NCBI GenBank assembly: GCA_003220155.1
Contig: QHRO01000251.1
Location: forward strand, 1-32,771
Direction of reading: 5' to 3'
DNA from: Verrucomicrobiota bacterium
GTDB lineage: Bacteria > Verrucomicrobiota > Verrucomicrobiia > Chthoniobacterales > UBA10450
Length of the DNA: 32,771 bases
Position 1 is the first letter of the stretch, and each line of letters opens with the position of its first letter. This document shows positions 22,226 to 31,521 of the stretch, piece after piece. The translations under genes were made by a program, and so were the position numbers. The notes under the pieces were generated by a model, which was not told the origin of the DNA, made no database searches, and saw only the letters and a program-made list of their open reading frames with translations.

Positions 22226-22466
22226 CTAGGAACGCGGGTCGCTTTCAAGCGCCCTCGGGTCGAGCGACGATCCCGCCTTGAGAAACGATTCCATCCACCA
22301 AAAGACATTCTCGTTACAGACGACGCGCCTCATCCGCGTCATTCGTGTGCTGCGCTGGGCGTGACTCATGCGAAACGCTTTCAGAATCTTATCGGCCACC
22401 TGCTCGACATCGTAGGATTGACCAGCAATGTGCCGGACTTGAGCTGCTCGGCTGCGCCAGATGCAT
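22226..22466 (-). pseudogene. otsA: C-terminal remnant of trehalose-6-phosphate synthase
   Basis: In the 417-base gap after the fused acyltransferase gene, the minus strand encodes DASGAAEQLKSGTLLVNP, then after a one-base gap YDVEQVADKILKAFRMS, RMTRMRRVVCNENVFWWMES and FLKAG, ending at TAG 22226-22228. This matches the end of GT20 trehalose-6-phosphate synthases (SEFAGAAEQL, LLVNPYDIEGVADAI, then the NVYRWAxxFL helix). The frame break is at about 22414. The rest of the enzyme (some 380 residues) is missing; upstream of about 22470 no matching sequence is seen. It is too short and broken for ordinary ORF calling. The gap from 22470 to 22637 holds nothing else I can name. Confidence 0.6.
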
Positions 22467-22637
22467 CATTGCTCGCATTTCTTTTGCTGAGGAACGTGCG
22501 CGTGAAAACGAATGAGAAGCTGTTGTTTGCGCCTTCGCCGCCTTATAAGATGTAATTAGGCGGAGCCCCGACTGAAAAATTGTACAACGCTCGTGGACGT
22601 CACCTCAACCGATCGGAAGTGGGTCACATCGGCGAAG

Positions 22638-24131
22638 CTATAGCTCGGTCAATCGCAGTAGTACTGATTTCACGGTCTCCGAAACTGCATTGTCGGCTGA
22701 GACTTTAACCAAATTTGGAGACAGCTGTGACGGTGCTTCGTAAGCAGCAACCAACTTTTCGAGGTCCTCAAGCCGAGCATCCGAAATTACCCCGACACTT
22801 TTGTTACGCGCTCTCAGCCTGCGCTCGATCTCGCCCGGATCGACCTCGAGTTCCACGGCCTGAAAACGAACATGAGCTTTCTCGCATTTCTGACGAAACG
22901 ATTCGCGGTTTGCCGCGCTGGAAAACGTCGCATCCACGATTGCTCCTCCGTGAGTTTTCGCTGCAAGAAGTCCGCGTGCTAAAAGCTCCTTGTAGGTTTG
23001 CGCAGTCATCTGTCGGGAATAGACTTCGGCGCGTTTTTTTGCCGGGGTCCGCTTGGTCAAGGACACGCCGGCCAGCGTCTTACGGATCTGGTCGGAAGAA
23101 AAGACCGGCCAATTCAATTCATTCCCCAGCCCGCGGGCAACCGTACTCTTGCCGGTCCCGACTCGCCCCATGACAGCGAGTAGTAACGGCTCGGACCCGC
23201 TTACTGCGTAGCGCAGGGCGAGACGAAAATAGCGCGTTGCTGCTTGGGCGTGCTTCCCGGCTTTCGTTGTTTTCATTGAGGTTGCCTGAATGCTTTCGAC
23301 TTTTGCCCGTACCAGCGCCCGATAGCATTTGTAGAAGTCCGATAACTTCAGCATTTCGGGATCATGAAATTCCCGTGCGCAATTTCGAAGGAGCAAATTT
23401 CCCAAATCGCTTCGGCCTTCGAAATCAAAATCCATCGCTAGAAAAGCGACATCATTAGCAACGTCGATGAAGCGGAAACGATCGTTGAATTCGATGCAAT
23501 CAAAGATGGTTGTCGCCTTAGGAGTCAGATGAATGTGGTCGAGGTGGAGGTCACCGTGGCAATCCCGGATCCGGTGTTGCTGAATTCGCCGGCGAAATAA
23601 TTTCTCGTTCCGGATATAGAATTCTTTGGTGAAATGCCGAATTGCTTCGAAGCCAGCCGGCGAGATTTTTCTTCCAACAAACGGTTCGACCTGCGCGAAA
23701 TTTTCGTCCGTGCTGATCTTCAGTTTTCCAGGTATCCCCCATTGCTCAATTTCCCTTGTCGGTGTTTGCGATTCATAAAAGCGTCGTAGACGGGAAATGA
23801 TGCGATTGATCTCGCTCTCACCCACTCGCCGCTCTGCCAGCAATTCGCCCAGGAACCCGCCTTTTGGCAGTTCCTTCATCTTCAGGCAGTACTCGGCGAT
23901 ATTTCCATTGGCCTTGAAGGAAAAATCGGAAGGCGTCTTGTAGATCGGAAGGACGTCTAGGTAAACGTCCGGGCAGAGTCTGCGATTCAGATCAAGCTCC
24001 CGCTGGCAAAAATGATGTCGCCTTTCCAGGGTGCTGAAGTCGAGGAAGCCGAGATTAACCGGTTTTTTTACTTTGAAAACAAAGGGTGAGGCGATGAAGA
24101 CCCACGAAATGTGGGTTTGTATCGACAACAC
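22638..24131 (-). CDS. Aminoglycoside-phosphotransferase-like / AAA kinase fusion
   Basis: 497 residues in two parts. The N-terminal half (about 1-330) is an APH-like domain with THISWVF, FKVKKPVNLGFLDFSTLERR, the catalytic loop CHGDLHLDHIHL and the metal-binding IFDCIEFNDRFRFIDVAND. The C-terminal half (about 335-497) is a P-loop kinase with MGRVGTGKSTVARGL, SSDQIRKTLAG and VDATFSS. This fusion (COG2187 plus COG0645) is widespread, but its substrate is unknown. The first usable start is GTG 24131, but family-like sequence (QKLIDFLKSPASYAHRPRRV) extends further upstream in the same open frame, which contains no ATG, GTG or TTG before the stop of the slipin gene. A CTG at 24182 is one candidate. 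It is the last gene of the YbaK-NfeD-slipin run. Confidence 0.85.
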   Translation of the reverse strand: MLSIQTHISWVFIASPFVFKVKKPVNLGFLDFSTLERRHHFCQRELDLNRRLCPDVYLDVLPIYKTPSDFSFKANGNIAEYCLKMKELPKGGFLGELLAERRVGESEINRIISRLRRFYESQTPTREIEQWGIPGKLKISTDENFAQVEPFVGRKISPAGFEAIRHFTKEFYIRNEKLFRRRIQQHRIRDCHGDLHLDHIHLTPKATTIFDCIEFNDRFRFIDVANDVAFLAMDFDFEGRSDLGNLLLRNCAREFHDPEMLKLSDFYKCYRALVRAKVESIQATSMKTTKAGKHAQAATRYFRLALRYAVSGSEPLLLAVMGRVGTGKSTVARGLGNELNWPVFSSDQIRKTLAGVSLTKRTPAKKRAEVYSRQMTAQTYKELLARGLLAAKTHGGAIVDATFSSAANRESFRQKCEKAHVRFQAVELEVDPGEIERRLRARNKSVGVISDARLEDLEKLVAAYEAPSQLSPNLVKVSADNAVSETVKSVLLRLTEL

Positions 24132-24332
24132 CCGTCGCGGCCGGTGTGCATAGGAAGCCGGCGATTTCAGGAAATCGATCAGTTTTTGCGATTGTTGCCT
24201 TTTCGTGGACGGCGACTTTTTCCGCGCCGCCAGCTTCTGATTGGCGTTTCCGCTGACGATTACAAATCCGCTTTTATGCCGTGCTTTCAGCGGTCTGTAT
24301 ATTTTTAATGCCAGGCTGAGCCCTGAAGAATG

Positions 24333-25118
24333 CTACGACTTGGGCGGTTCGCTTTTATTTATGAAGGGCGTGAACAAATCGATCGGCACAGGAAGAAATG
24401 TGGTTGTGTTATGCTCGCTCGAAATTTCGCGCATGGTTTGGAGGAAGCGCAGCTGCAGCGCAATCGGTTCCTTGCTCATCATCGCCGCGGCCTGCACCAT
24501 TTTTTCCGCAGCTTGGAATTCACCCTCGGCGTTAACGACCTTGGCTCGGCGCTCGCGCTCGGCTTCGGCCTGCTTGGCCATGGCGCGCTTCATTGTGTCG
24601 GGTAGCGCCACGTCCTTTACCTCGACCGCCGTGACTTTGACGCCCCACGGTTCGGTTTGCCGGTCGATGATCTCCTGCAACTTCAGGTTGATGCTCTCGC
24701 GCTGCGAAAGCAGGTCATCGAGCGGCGCCTGGCCGAGGACGCTTCGCAGTGTCGTCTGCGACATCAGCGAGGTGGCTTTGAGAAAGTTCTCCACTTTCAC
24801 GACCGCGGCTTGCGGATCGACCACGCGGAAATAAACCACCGCATCGACCGTGACCGGCACGTTGTCGCGCGTCATCACCTCCTGCTTCTCGACGCTGATA
24901 GTCACAACGCGCAAATCCATGCGCACCATTCGATCCACGATCGGGATCAGAAAAATCAGCCCAGGCCCTTTCGCGCCAAGCAATTTTCCAAGGCGAAAAA
25001 TCACACCGCGCTCGTATTCGCGCAGAATGCGGATCGCCTGCGGCAGAATGATGATGGCCAGGACGACGAGCGGAATGACCCAGCCGACTAACCTCACGAG
25101 GCCTTCAAGTAATGGCAT
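24333..25118 (-). CDS. SPFH/Band 7 membrane protein (slipin, stomatin-like)
   Basis: 261 residues from ATG 25118; a TTG two codons upstream is less likely. The N-terminal membrane segment is about residues 7-28 (VRLVGWVIPLVVLAIIILP). The SPFH domain follows: REYERGVIFRLGKLLGAKGP, IPIVDRMVRMDLRV, TRDNVPVTVDAVVYFRVVDP and the coiled-coil AMAKQAEAERERRAKVVNAE. It is full length for bacterial slipins, which form large ring assemblies in the membrane and are typically encoded beside an NfeD protease, as here (gene at 25290). The NfeD partner in related organisms cuts the slipin C-terminus; the hydrophobic C-terminal stretch TTTFLPVPIDLF fits that. It ends at TAG 24333, in the same frame as the following kinase gene. 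Confidence 0.93.
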   Translation of the reverse strand: MPLLEGLVRLVGWVIPLVVLAIIILPQAIRILREYERGVIFRLGKLLGAKGPGLIFLIPIVDRMVRMDLRVVTISVEKQEVMTRDNVPVTVDAVVYFRVVDPQAAVVKVENFLKATSLMSQTTLRSVLGQAPLDDLLSQRESINLKLQEIIDRQTEPWGVKVTAVEVKDVALPDTMKRAMAKQAEAERERRAKVVNAEGEFQAAEKMVQAAAMMSKEPIALQLRFLQTMREISSEHNTTTFLPVPIDLFTPFINKSEPPKS

Positions 25119-25289
25119 ACCCAATTTCTAATCGAAGTTCGCCAAAATCCGAAGCTCGAACTTTGAGATCCAAAACAAGCTCGGCCGCGAGTGAGACGAA
25201 GATCGAAACTAAGACGTTTGTGCGGCGAAAAGTGGAAATTAAAGCTCCGCCCAAAATCTTTGAGATGCTGCCTGAGACAACGCGCAATC

Positions 25290-26577
25290 TCAGGCTCCTT
25301 TCGCCGGTTGAACTTTTAAAGTTAATCCTTGCACGGCTGCGATCTCTGCTACGTCCTCTTTTCCAATCGGCGTATCGCTGACCGCGTTCCAATACTCACC
25401 TTCGACGAAAATCCTGCCGCCGCGCGAATCGATTGGCGTTAATGCGGTCACCCTTTTCCCAACCATTGTTTCGGCTCCAGCTTTCACCGGCAAGAGCTGG
25501 GCGCGCAAACCTTTTCCGACGACGAAAACAAAGAACAGCGCTGTGATCAACGTGGCCGGGATGATGTAGCCGAGCGATAAACGAAAAAGCGGATCGGCAC
25601 GGTTGAAGAGCATGAGCGAACCGATCAAAAATGAAATGATTCCGCCGATTGTGAGCACACCGTGCGTCGGCGCATAGATATCGAAAACAAAAAGCATGAG
25701 AGCAAGAGCGATCAACGCGAGTCCGGTCGCATTTACCGGCAGAATCGCCGCCAGATAAAGGGCAAGGATCAGCGCAATCGCGCCGACCACCCCGGGCAGG
25801 ATTGCGCCGGGCGTCGTTAGCTCACCAATGATGCCATACATGGCAATGAGCATGAGAATGAACATCACTTCAGGTCGCCAGAGCTTTTGAAAAACGCGTT
25901 CGGAGGGAGACATCTTGATCTCGGAAATCTCCGCGCCCGAGGTTTTGAGCGTCCTGCCATCTACCACGCGCCCGTTTAGTTGTTTTAGCAAATCCGGTAG
26001 ATCGTTCGCGATAAGATCGACAACCTTCAACGCGAGCGCTTTTTCCGCGCTGATCGAGGCGCTCTCGCGCACGGCCGATTTCGCCCACTCGACGTTACGG
26101 TGCCGCCTGGCTGCGATCGCTTCGATGTAGCTCACGGAAAAATTCTCCAGCTTCTGTTTCATCGTGTCGTCGACCTTTTCGTCGCTGCCGGTCGGATTGC
26201 CGCCAATTGTCACCGGATGCGCCGCTCCAATCGTCGTCGCCGGTGCCATGGCCGCGACGCTTGCAGCGATGGTGATGAAGCAACCGGCGCTCGTCGCGGT
26301 CGATCCGGTCGGCGCCACATAGACCACCACCGGCTCCGTCGAACCCAAAAAGCTTTGCACGATCGTCTGCGTGGAATCGAGCAAACCGCCCGGGGTATTC
26401 AGTTGAATGATGAGACATTGCGTGTTCTGTGCCCGCGCTTCATCGATGCTCCGCGAAATGTAGCTCGCTGTCGCCGGACCGATGGCGCCATCGATCTTGA
26501 TAAGCGAAACCGTCTCCGCCGCGACGACCGCTGCCGCACACACCAGCCAAAGCGCCAAACCTATTAGCGCTGCGCGC
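25290..26577 (-). CDS. Membrane-bound NfeD/ClpP-class serine protease
   Basis: 429 residues with the start codon TTG (first base at 26579), chosen because AAAGGAG lies eight bases upstream and the frame then gives a clean signal sequence (RAALIGLALWLVCAAAVVAA). The ClpP-like protease domain covers about 23-215: NTPGGLLDST, the nucleophile in ATSAGCF (Ser97), a lysine base candidate near 143 and TIGAAHPV. Four or five membrane segments cover about 232-345, and a C-terminal NfeD OB-fold (MVGKRVTAL, GRIFVEGEYWNA) closes the protein. This is the long NfeD form paired with slipin. It follows the YbaK gene with three bases between, and a 171-base gap without a gene separates it from the slipin gene. 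End coordinate is given within two bases of the TTG. Confidence 0.92.
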
Positions 26578-26582
26578 AAATT

Positions 26583-27068
26583 TTAGACTCCTTTCATCGG
26601 TTGTATCTTGATCGCCAAATCTTCTACGCGTGGCTTCACGATTTTTTCATAATCGCGATAGCTAACTTTTATCGCCTCGGTATGAGTGCCTGCTTCGAAG
26701 ACAATGTAATCTTCCTCAGCCAAACTCTTGTCCACATACGTGGGCACACCGTAAAGATTGCCAAACGGTGGCATTGCTCCGACCGCGCAGTCCGGGAAGA
26801 GCGACTCGAATTCCCCTTCGTTCTCTAAGGAGACGTCTTTACCGACAATATTAGCGAGCTTCTCAAGATCGATCAGATGTTCTGCCGGAAGGACAATCAT
26901 CAGGTGCTCTTCTCCCGATTTTACCATTACGACTTTGGCATGACGCCGCCCTTTCACATGCTCGGCTTGAGCGATTCTTTGCGCGGTAACGGCTTCCGGA
27001 TGGCGCAGAATTTCGTAACTGGCCTTGTTCTCGTCCAAACAATCAATCAGCCGTTTCGGCATTTTCAT
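26583..27068 (-). CDS. YbaK/ProX-type aminoacyl-tRNA deacylase domain protein
   Basis: 161 residues forming a single YbaK/aminoacyl-tRNA deacylase domain. Family marks: RHPEAVTAQRIAQAEHVKGR, KVVMVKSGEEHLMIVLPA (with the conserved catalytic lysine region), GAMPPFGNLYGVPTYVD and FEAGTHTEAIKVSYRDY. Members hydrolyse wrongly charged tRNA (Ala-, Ser- or Cys-tRNA), but the specificity cannot be read here; the GAMPPFGNLYG form resembles YeaK-like members. The start ATG 27068 has the best ribosome site of the window (GGAGGTGA, about five bases upstream). It is the first gene of the run with NfeD and slipin; its own tail contains the NfeD ribosome site. Confidence 0.92.
   Translation of the reverse strand: MKMPKRLIDCLDENKASYEILRHPEAVTAQRIAQAEHVKGRRHAKVVMVKSGEEHLMIVLPAEHLIDLEKLANIVGKDVSLENEGEFESLFPDCAVGAMPPFGNLYGVPTYVDKSLAEEDYIVFEAGTHTEAIKVSYRDYEKIVKPRVEDLAIKIQPMKGV
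26584..26595 (-). promoter_or_regulatory. Ribosome binding site that sets the NfeD TTG start
   Basis: On the minus strand AAAGGAGTCTAA overlaps the last codons and the TAA stop of the YbaK gene, and the TTG start of NfeD follows eight bases after GGAG. No ATG is available near the signal peptide, so this site decides the start and indicates translational coupling. Confidence 0.75.
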
Positions 27069-27190
27069 GCGTCACCTCCAACGCAAAATATCACGTGTTC
27101 GGGCGAACTCCATTTCGCAGCCAACTGAGGGAGTGACTGGTGGGCAAGCAGCGGCCTTTCCAAACCGCCGAAGCGTTTTGGGAAGTCCCG

Positions 27191-30148
27191 CTATCTGGTC
27201 TCGAATTCCTCGATTGGAGGACACGAGCAGAACAAATTGCGATCGCCGTAAACGTTGTCGATTCGCGCGACGCTGGGCCAGAATTTGTAATGGCGCAGCC
27301 ACGGCGCGGGGAAGGCCGCTTGCTCACGTGAATAGGGCCGGTCCCATTTATCGGCGGCGATCTGCCCGGTTGTGTGCGGAGCATTTTTCAAGACATTATT
27401 TTGTTTATCAGCGGTGCCGTTCGCGATTGCGGTCATTTCCGCATGAATCGAAATCATGGCATCGCAAAAACGATCCAGCTCGTCTTTCGGTTCGCTCTCT
27501 GTCGGCTCGACCATCATCGTTCCTGCGACTGGCCAGGAGATTGTCGGCGCATGGAATCCGTAATCCATTAATCGCTTGGCCACATCTTCCACCTCGATGC
27601 CAGCGCGCTTCCAATCGCGCAGATCGAGAATGCATTCGTGGGCGACGAGGCCGCGCTTGCCTTTGAACAGGACCGGAAAATAACGATCGAGTCGTTTTGC
27701 GATGTAATTCGCGTTCAGGATCGCGACTTCCGTGGCGCGTTTCAGTCCCTTGGGACCCATCATGCGAATGTACATCCACGAGATGGTAAGAATGCTGGCG
27801 CTGCCGAAGGGAGCAGCGACGACGGGACCAACGGAAGAATTGCTGATTTTTGATTGCTGATTGCTGATTGAAGAAGGCAAAGGCAGAAACGGTGCAAGGT
27901 GTTGCGCGACACCGATTGGGCCGACGCCTGGGCCGCCGCCGCCATGTGGAATGCAGAAGGTTTTGTGCAAGTTCAAATGGCAAACGTCGGCACCGATATC
28001 GCCTGGCCGGCAAAGACCGACTTGCGCGTTCATGTTCGCGCCGTCCATGTAAACCTGACCGCCGTGACCGTGCACGATGTCGCAGATTTCGCGAATCGTC
28101 GTCTCGAAAACGCCGTGGGTGCTCGGATAGGTGACCATCAGCGCTGCCAGATCGCGTGCATGCGCGTCGGCCTTTGCCCGCAAATCGGCCAGATCGATGT
28201 CACCATCTTTTAAGGTTGCGATGGCCACGACCTTGAAGCCGGCCATGACCGCGCTGGCAGGGTTTGTTCCGTGAGCTGATTGCGGAATGAGACAGACATT
28301 CCGATGCGCTTCCCCGCGCGAGGCGTGGTATTCGTGAATCGCGAGCAGGCCAGCAAATTCGCCTTGGGAACCGGCATTAGGTTGTAAAGAGACGGCGGCG
28401 AAGCCGGTGATTTCCGCGAGCCAGCGCTCGAGTTGATCCCACATTTCGAGGTAGCCAGCCGTTTGCGAATTCGGCGCGAATGGATGCAACCTGGCGAATT
28501 CCGGCCACGAAATCGGAAACATTTCCGCGGTGGCGTTTAATTTCATGGTGCAGGAACCGAGCGGGATCATGGAGTGGCAGAGCGAGAGATCGCGTGATTC
28601 CAGTCGCCGCAGATAACGCAACATTTCAGTTTCGCTGTGATAGGTGTTGAAAACTGGATGAGTGAGAAAATCGGAGGTGCGGATTGCGAATTGCGGAATG
28701 CGGAACGAAGAGGACTCAATATCCGCGTCGGCAAAATCGCGTATCTGCGTTCCGCGAAAGATCGACATCAAGGTTTCGATGTCGAAATTGGTGGTGGTTT
28801 CGTCAAGTGCGATGCTGATCGCATGATCGCCTGCTGCACGCAGGTTGCACCCAGCGCGCTCGGCACGTTCGATTAAATTGCTGCTAGAGGCCTGGCCGAG
28901 TTCAACCCGGATAGTGTCGAAGAAATTTTCGTATGCGATTTTGAAACCAAGCTGGCGCAGACCTTCCGCGAGTTTAGCAGTGAAATTGTGAACGCGTTGC
29001 GCAATAACGCGCAATCCTTCTGGTCCGTGATAAACCGCATAGATCGCGGCGATCACAGCTAACAAGACCTGGGCAGTGCAGATGTTACTGGTAGCCTTGT
29101 CGCGTCGGATGTGCTGCTCGCGCGTTTGCAGTGCCAGCCGGTAGGCCGGACGTCCTTCAGCGTCATGAGAGACGCCGACAAGGCGGCCGGGAAGGTGACG
29201 TTTAAATTGGTCGCGCGTCGCGATGTAAGCGGCGTGCGGGCCGCCAAAGCCAAGCGGAACGCCGAAGCGCTGGGTGGAACCGACCGCAACATCGGCCCCG
29301 AATTCCCCGGGCGGTTTCAACAACGTGAGCGCCAGAATATCGGCAGCGACAACGAACAAAGCCCCGGCATCGTGCGCGGCCTTGGCGAATTTTTCGTAGT
29401 CATAAATCGCGCCGTCTGTCGCCGGATACTGCACCAGTGCGCCAAAAATCGTATCATCCAATTTGAAACTGGAGAAATTGCCGGTGACGATTTCGATTCC
29501 AAGCGGTTTCGCGCGGGTCCGCACAACGGCGCTGGTTTGTGGATGACAATTATCCGCGACGAAGAATTTATTGCTGGCGCTGCGTCCGGTGACCGCGTGA
29601 TAGCATAGTGCCATTGCTTCGGCAGCTGCGGTTGCTTCATCGAGTAACGAGGCGTTGGCAATGTCGAGCGCGGTGAGATCGGTCACCATGGTTTGGAAAT
29701 TTACGAGCGCTTCCAGCCGGCCCTGGGCAACCTCAGCCTGATAGGGTGTGTAAGCGGTATACCAGCCGGGGTTTTCGAGAATGTTCCGCTGAATCACCGG
29801 CGGCGTGATCGTGTCGGAATAACCCGCGCCGATGAAATTTCGCGCAACCTTATTTTTCGACGCCAGCGCACGCAATTCCGCCAGCGCTTCATTCTCACTT
29901 TTCGCCTTTGGCAATTCGAGTGGCCGATCCAGCCGGATGTTTTTCGGAACGGTGGCGTCGATTAGGGCGTCCAGATTTTCGAAGCCCAGCTCGCGCAGCA
30001 TTTGTGCGACTTCGTCCGCGCTCGGGCCGATATGACGATCAACGAAAGTAGCGACGGTGTTTGGCGTCGCGACGAAGTTACCCGGTGCCGATTTTTTCTC
30101 CGTTTTTGCTACCGGTTTCTCAATCGTCTCCGTCTCGCCCGAATGCAT
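27191..30148 (-). CDS. gcvP: Glycine dehydrogenase (decarboxylating), P protein of the glycine cleavage system
   Basis: 985 residues, the fused (alpha-beta) form. The enzyme uses pyridoxal phosphate to decarboxylate glycine and passes the aminomethyl group to lipoylated GcvH. N-terminal half: [57 protein letters not shown]-terminal half: the PLP lysine in [15 protein letters not shown] (Lys729), [21 protein letters not shown], and [17 protein letters not shown] near the end. An N-terminal extension of about 30 residues (Lys/Glu-rich) precedes the core. Two linker regions are encoded by seven-base tandem repeats (27838-27872 and 28681-28708). No gcvT or gcvH is in the window, and no glycine riboswitch was seen before the gene. 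Confidence 0.96.
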   Translation of the reverse strand: MHSGETETIEKPVAKTEKKSAPGNFVATPNTVATFVDRHIGPSADEVAQMLRELGFENLDALIDATVPKNIRLDRPLELPKAKSENEALAELRALASKNKVARNFIGAGYSDTITPPVIQRNILENPGWYTAYTPYQAEVAQGRLEALVNFQTMVTDLTALDIANASLLDEATAAAEAMALCYHAVTGRSASNKFFVADNCHPQTSAVVRTRAKPLGIEIVTGNFSSFKLDDTIFGALVQYPATDGAIYDYEKFAKAAHDAGALFVVAADILALTLLKPPGEFGADVAVGSTQRFGVPLGFGGPHAAYIATRDQFKRHLPGRLVGVSHDAEGRPAYRLALQTREQHIRRDKATSNICTAQVLLAVIAAIYAVYHGPEGLRVIAQRVHNFTAKLAEGLRQLGFKIAYENFFDTIRVELGQASSSNLIERAERAGCNLRAAGDHAISIALDETTTNFDIETLMSIFRGTQIRDFADADIESSSFRIPQFAIRTSDFLTHPVFNTYHSETEMLRYLRRLESRDLSLCHSMIPLGSCTMKLNATAEMFPISWPEFARLHPFAPNSQTAGYLEMWDQLERWLAEITGFAAVSLQPNAGSQGEFAGLLAIHEYHASRGEAHRNVCLIPQSAHGTNPASAVMAGFKVVAIATLKDGDIDLADLRAKADAHARDLAALMVTYPSTHGVFETTIREICDIVHGHGGQVYMDGANMNAQVGLCRPGDIGADVCHLNLHKTFCIPHGGGGPGVGPIGVAQHLAPFLPLPSSISNQQSKISNSSVGPVVAAPFGSASILTISWMYIRMMGPKGLKRATEVAILNANYIAKRLDRYFPVLFKGKRGLVAHECILDLRDWKRAGIEVEDVAKRLMDYGFHAPTISWPVAGTMMVEPTESEPKDELDRFCDAMISIHAEMTAIANGTADKQNNVLKNAPHTTGQIAADKWDRPYSREQAAFPAPWLRHYKFWPSVARIDNVYGDRNLFCSCPPIEEFETR
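27838..27872 (+). repeat. Seven-base tandem repeat inside gcvP
   Basis: Five adjacent seven-base units: AATTGCT, GATTTTT, GATTGCT, GATTGCT, GATTGAA. On the coding strand they give the low-complexity segment [13 protein letters not shown], in a linker of the C-terminal half where family members vary in length. Confidence 0.7.
28681..28708 (+). repeat. Second seven-base tandem repeat inside gcvP
   Basis: Four units: GGATTGC, GAATTGC, GGAATGC, GGAACGA. On the coding strand they give part of [16 protein letters not shown], just before the conserved [15 protein letters not shown] segment. Same period as the repeat at 27838, but different sequence. Confidence 0.65.
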
Positions 30149-30203
30149 TGTGAAAGATTACGGAGCGCGATGGGTGCTTCAAGTGAGGTAAGCCTTATGT
30201 CAA

Positions 30204-30244
30204 CGGGCAAGATGCCCGCTGGCCCCACAGCCAGGATGGCTGTG
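30204..30244. repeat. Double hairpin between ilvA-type gene and gcvP
   Basis: Two hairpins side by side: CGGGCA-aga-TGCCCG (30204-30218) and CACAGCCA-gga-TGGCTGTG (30226-30244). It lies between the threonine ammonia-lyase stop (30252) and the gcvP start (30148), both minus strand, so it could end the upstream transcript or sit in the gcvP leader. Confidence 0.65.
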
Positions 30245-30251
30245 CTACGAC

Positions 30252-31463
30252 TTAGCGAGAGTCGTACGTCTCCACTCCGTGCTCGCGCAATTTTTTGCGC
30301 AGCATGGCCAAATGTTCGCGGTTTCGTGTTTCCACCGTGCAAAGGACATGCACCGCCGAAACGTCCGAGCCGGCAAAGGCGCGATCGTGCACTACCTGTT
30401 TGATGCTTGCGCCGCTCACCGCGATTTGCGTGGTTAAATCCGCCAATCCGCCAGGCCGATCGCTGATGACAGCGACGAAGCGAGACAGCCTTCCATCGGC
30501 GACGAGGCCGCGTTCAATGACTCGGCTCAAGACGTTAGGATCAATATTTCCGCCACAAAGTAGAAGCACGACGCGTTTGCGGGCAAGATTCCGCAGCTCA
30601 CCGGACAAGCATGCCGCAAGAGGAGTGGCGGCAGCCCCTTCAACCACCCCTTTTTGCAGCTCTACTATCCGCAAAATAGATAGCGCGATTTGTTGCTCGG
30701 TAACGATGACAGCTCGATCAACGCGCGACTTCGCGATCTCGAATGCATTTTTGCCGACTTGCGGAATGGCCAAACCATCTGCCAGGGTCGCTTGCATTTC
30801 GATCCGCGTCGGTTTGCCCGCTTTCAATGCGGCCGAGAAACTTGCGACGTTTTCCGCTTCGACCGCGATGATTTTAACTTTCGGTCGCTTGGTTTTCACT
30901 GCCAGCGAAACGCCCGCGATTAACCCGGCTCCGCCAACCGGCACAATCACCGCATCGACGGTTGGAACTTGCTCGAGAATTTCCAAGCCCATTGTGCCCT
31001 GACCGGCAATGATCGCAGGATCATCGTAGCCATCGACGTAGGCTAGCTTATCTTTCGACGCGATTTCGTGTGCGCGCGTTTTCGCTTCCCCAAAATCTTT
31101 GCCGTGCAGGACAACTCGAGCGCCGAGTTTCTGGCAATTGCTCACTTTGATCAGCGGCGCATGCTTTGGCATAACGACGGTCGCGGGCACTCCGAGCAAT
31201 TTGCCCTGGTAAGCGAGGGCTTGGCCGTGATTTCCAGCGGAGGCTGCGATGACGCCGCGCTTTTTCTGGTCGGCGGGTAATTGTGAAAGAACGTTGCGCG
31301 CGCCGCGTTCCTTGAAACTCCCCGTGCGCTGCAAGTTGTCGAGCTTGCAGAAAATTTCCATCCCGGTCAGCTCGCTCAATGGAATCGAAGGCAGGCAGGG
31401 GGAGTAATAAACCGCACCTTTGCTTCGCTCGCGTGCTCCTTCGATGTCCGCGAAACTGACCAC
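30252..31463 (-). CDS. Threonine ammonia-lyase (biosynthetic/catabolic type II with ACT domain)
   Basis: About 403 residues from GTG 31463. It converts threonine to 2-oxobutanoate with pyridoxal phosphate, feeding isoleucine synthesis. PLP domain: DIEGARERSKGAVYYSPCLP, GSFKERGARN (Schiff-base lysine, about residue 51), SAGNHGQALAY, PVGGAGLIAG and LLLCGGNID. The C-terminal ACT domain (about 325-403, FVAVISDRPGGLADLTTQIA) probably binds an amino acid effector; the single ACT domain is as in TdcB/YgkD-like enzymes, shorter than E. coli IlvA. A longer frame starts with TTG at 31538, but that N-terminal stretch is encoded by the hairpin element at 31522-31635. GTG 31463 or GTG 31478 fits the family start better; neither has a clear ribosome site. 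Confidence 0.92.
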   Translation of the reverse strand: MVSFADIEGARERSKGAVYYSPCLPSIPLSELTGMEIFCKLDNLQRTGSFKERGARNVLSQLPADQKKRGVIAASAGNHGQALAYQGKLLGVPATVVMPKHAPLIKVSNCQKLGARVVLHGKDFGEAKTRAHEIASKDKLAYVDGYDDPAIIAGQGTMGLEILEQVPTVDAVIVPVGGAGLIAGVSLAVKTKRPKVKIIAVEAENVASFSAALKAGKPTRIEMQATLADGLAIPQVGKNAFEIAKSRVDRAVIVTEQQIALSILRIVELQKGVVEGAAATPLAACLSGELRNLARKRVVLLLCGGNIDPNVLSRVIERGLVADGRLSRFVAVISDRPGGLADLTTQIAVSGASIKQVVHDRAFAGSDVSAVHVLCTVETRNREHLAMLRKKLREHGVETYDSR

Positions 31464-31521
31464 GCGGTTTGCATACACCGCGACGAAAGATGCGGCAACG
31501 ATTTCGCTACGAGCTATTGAA

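Noticed and set aside
22217-22555. 112-codon plus-strand frame after the fused acyltransferase gene
   Set aside because: It is antisense to the trehalose-6-phosphate synthase remnant and has no domain.
27838-28708. Short tandem repeats considered as a CRISPR-like array
   Set aside because: Units are seven bases with no spacers and lie in coding sequence; no cas gene is present.
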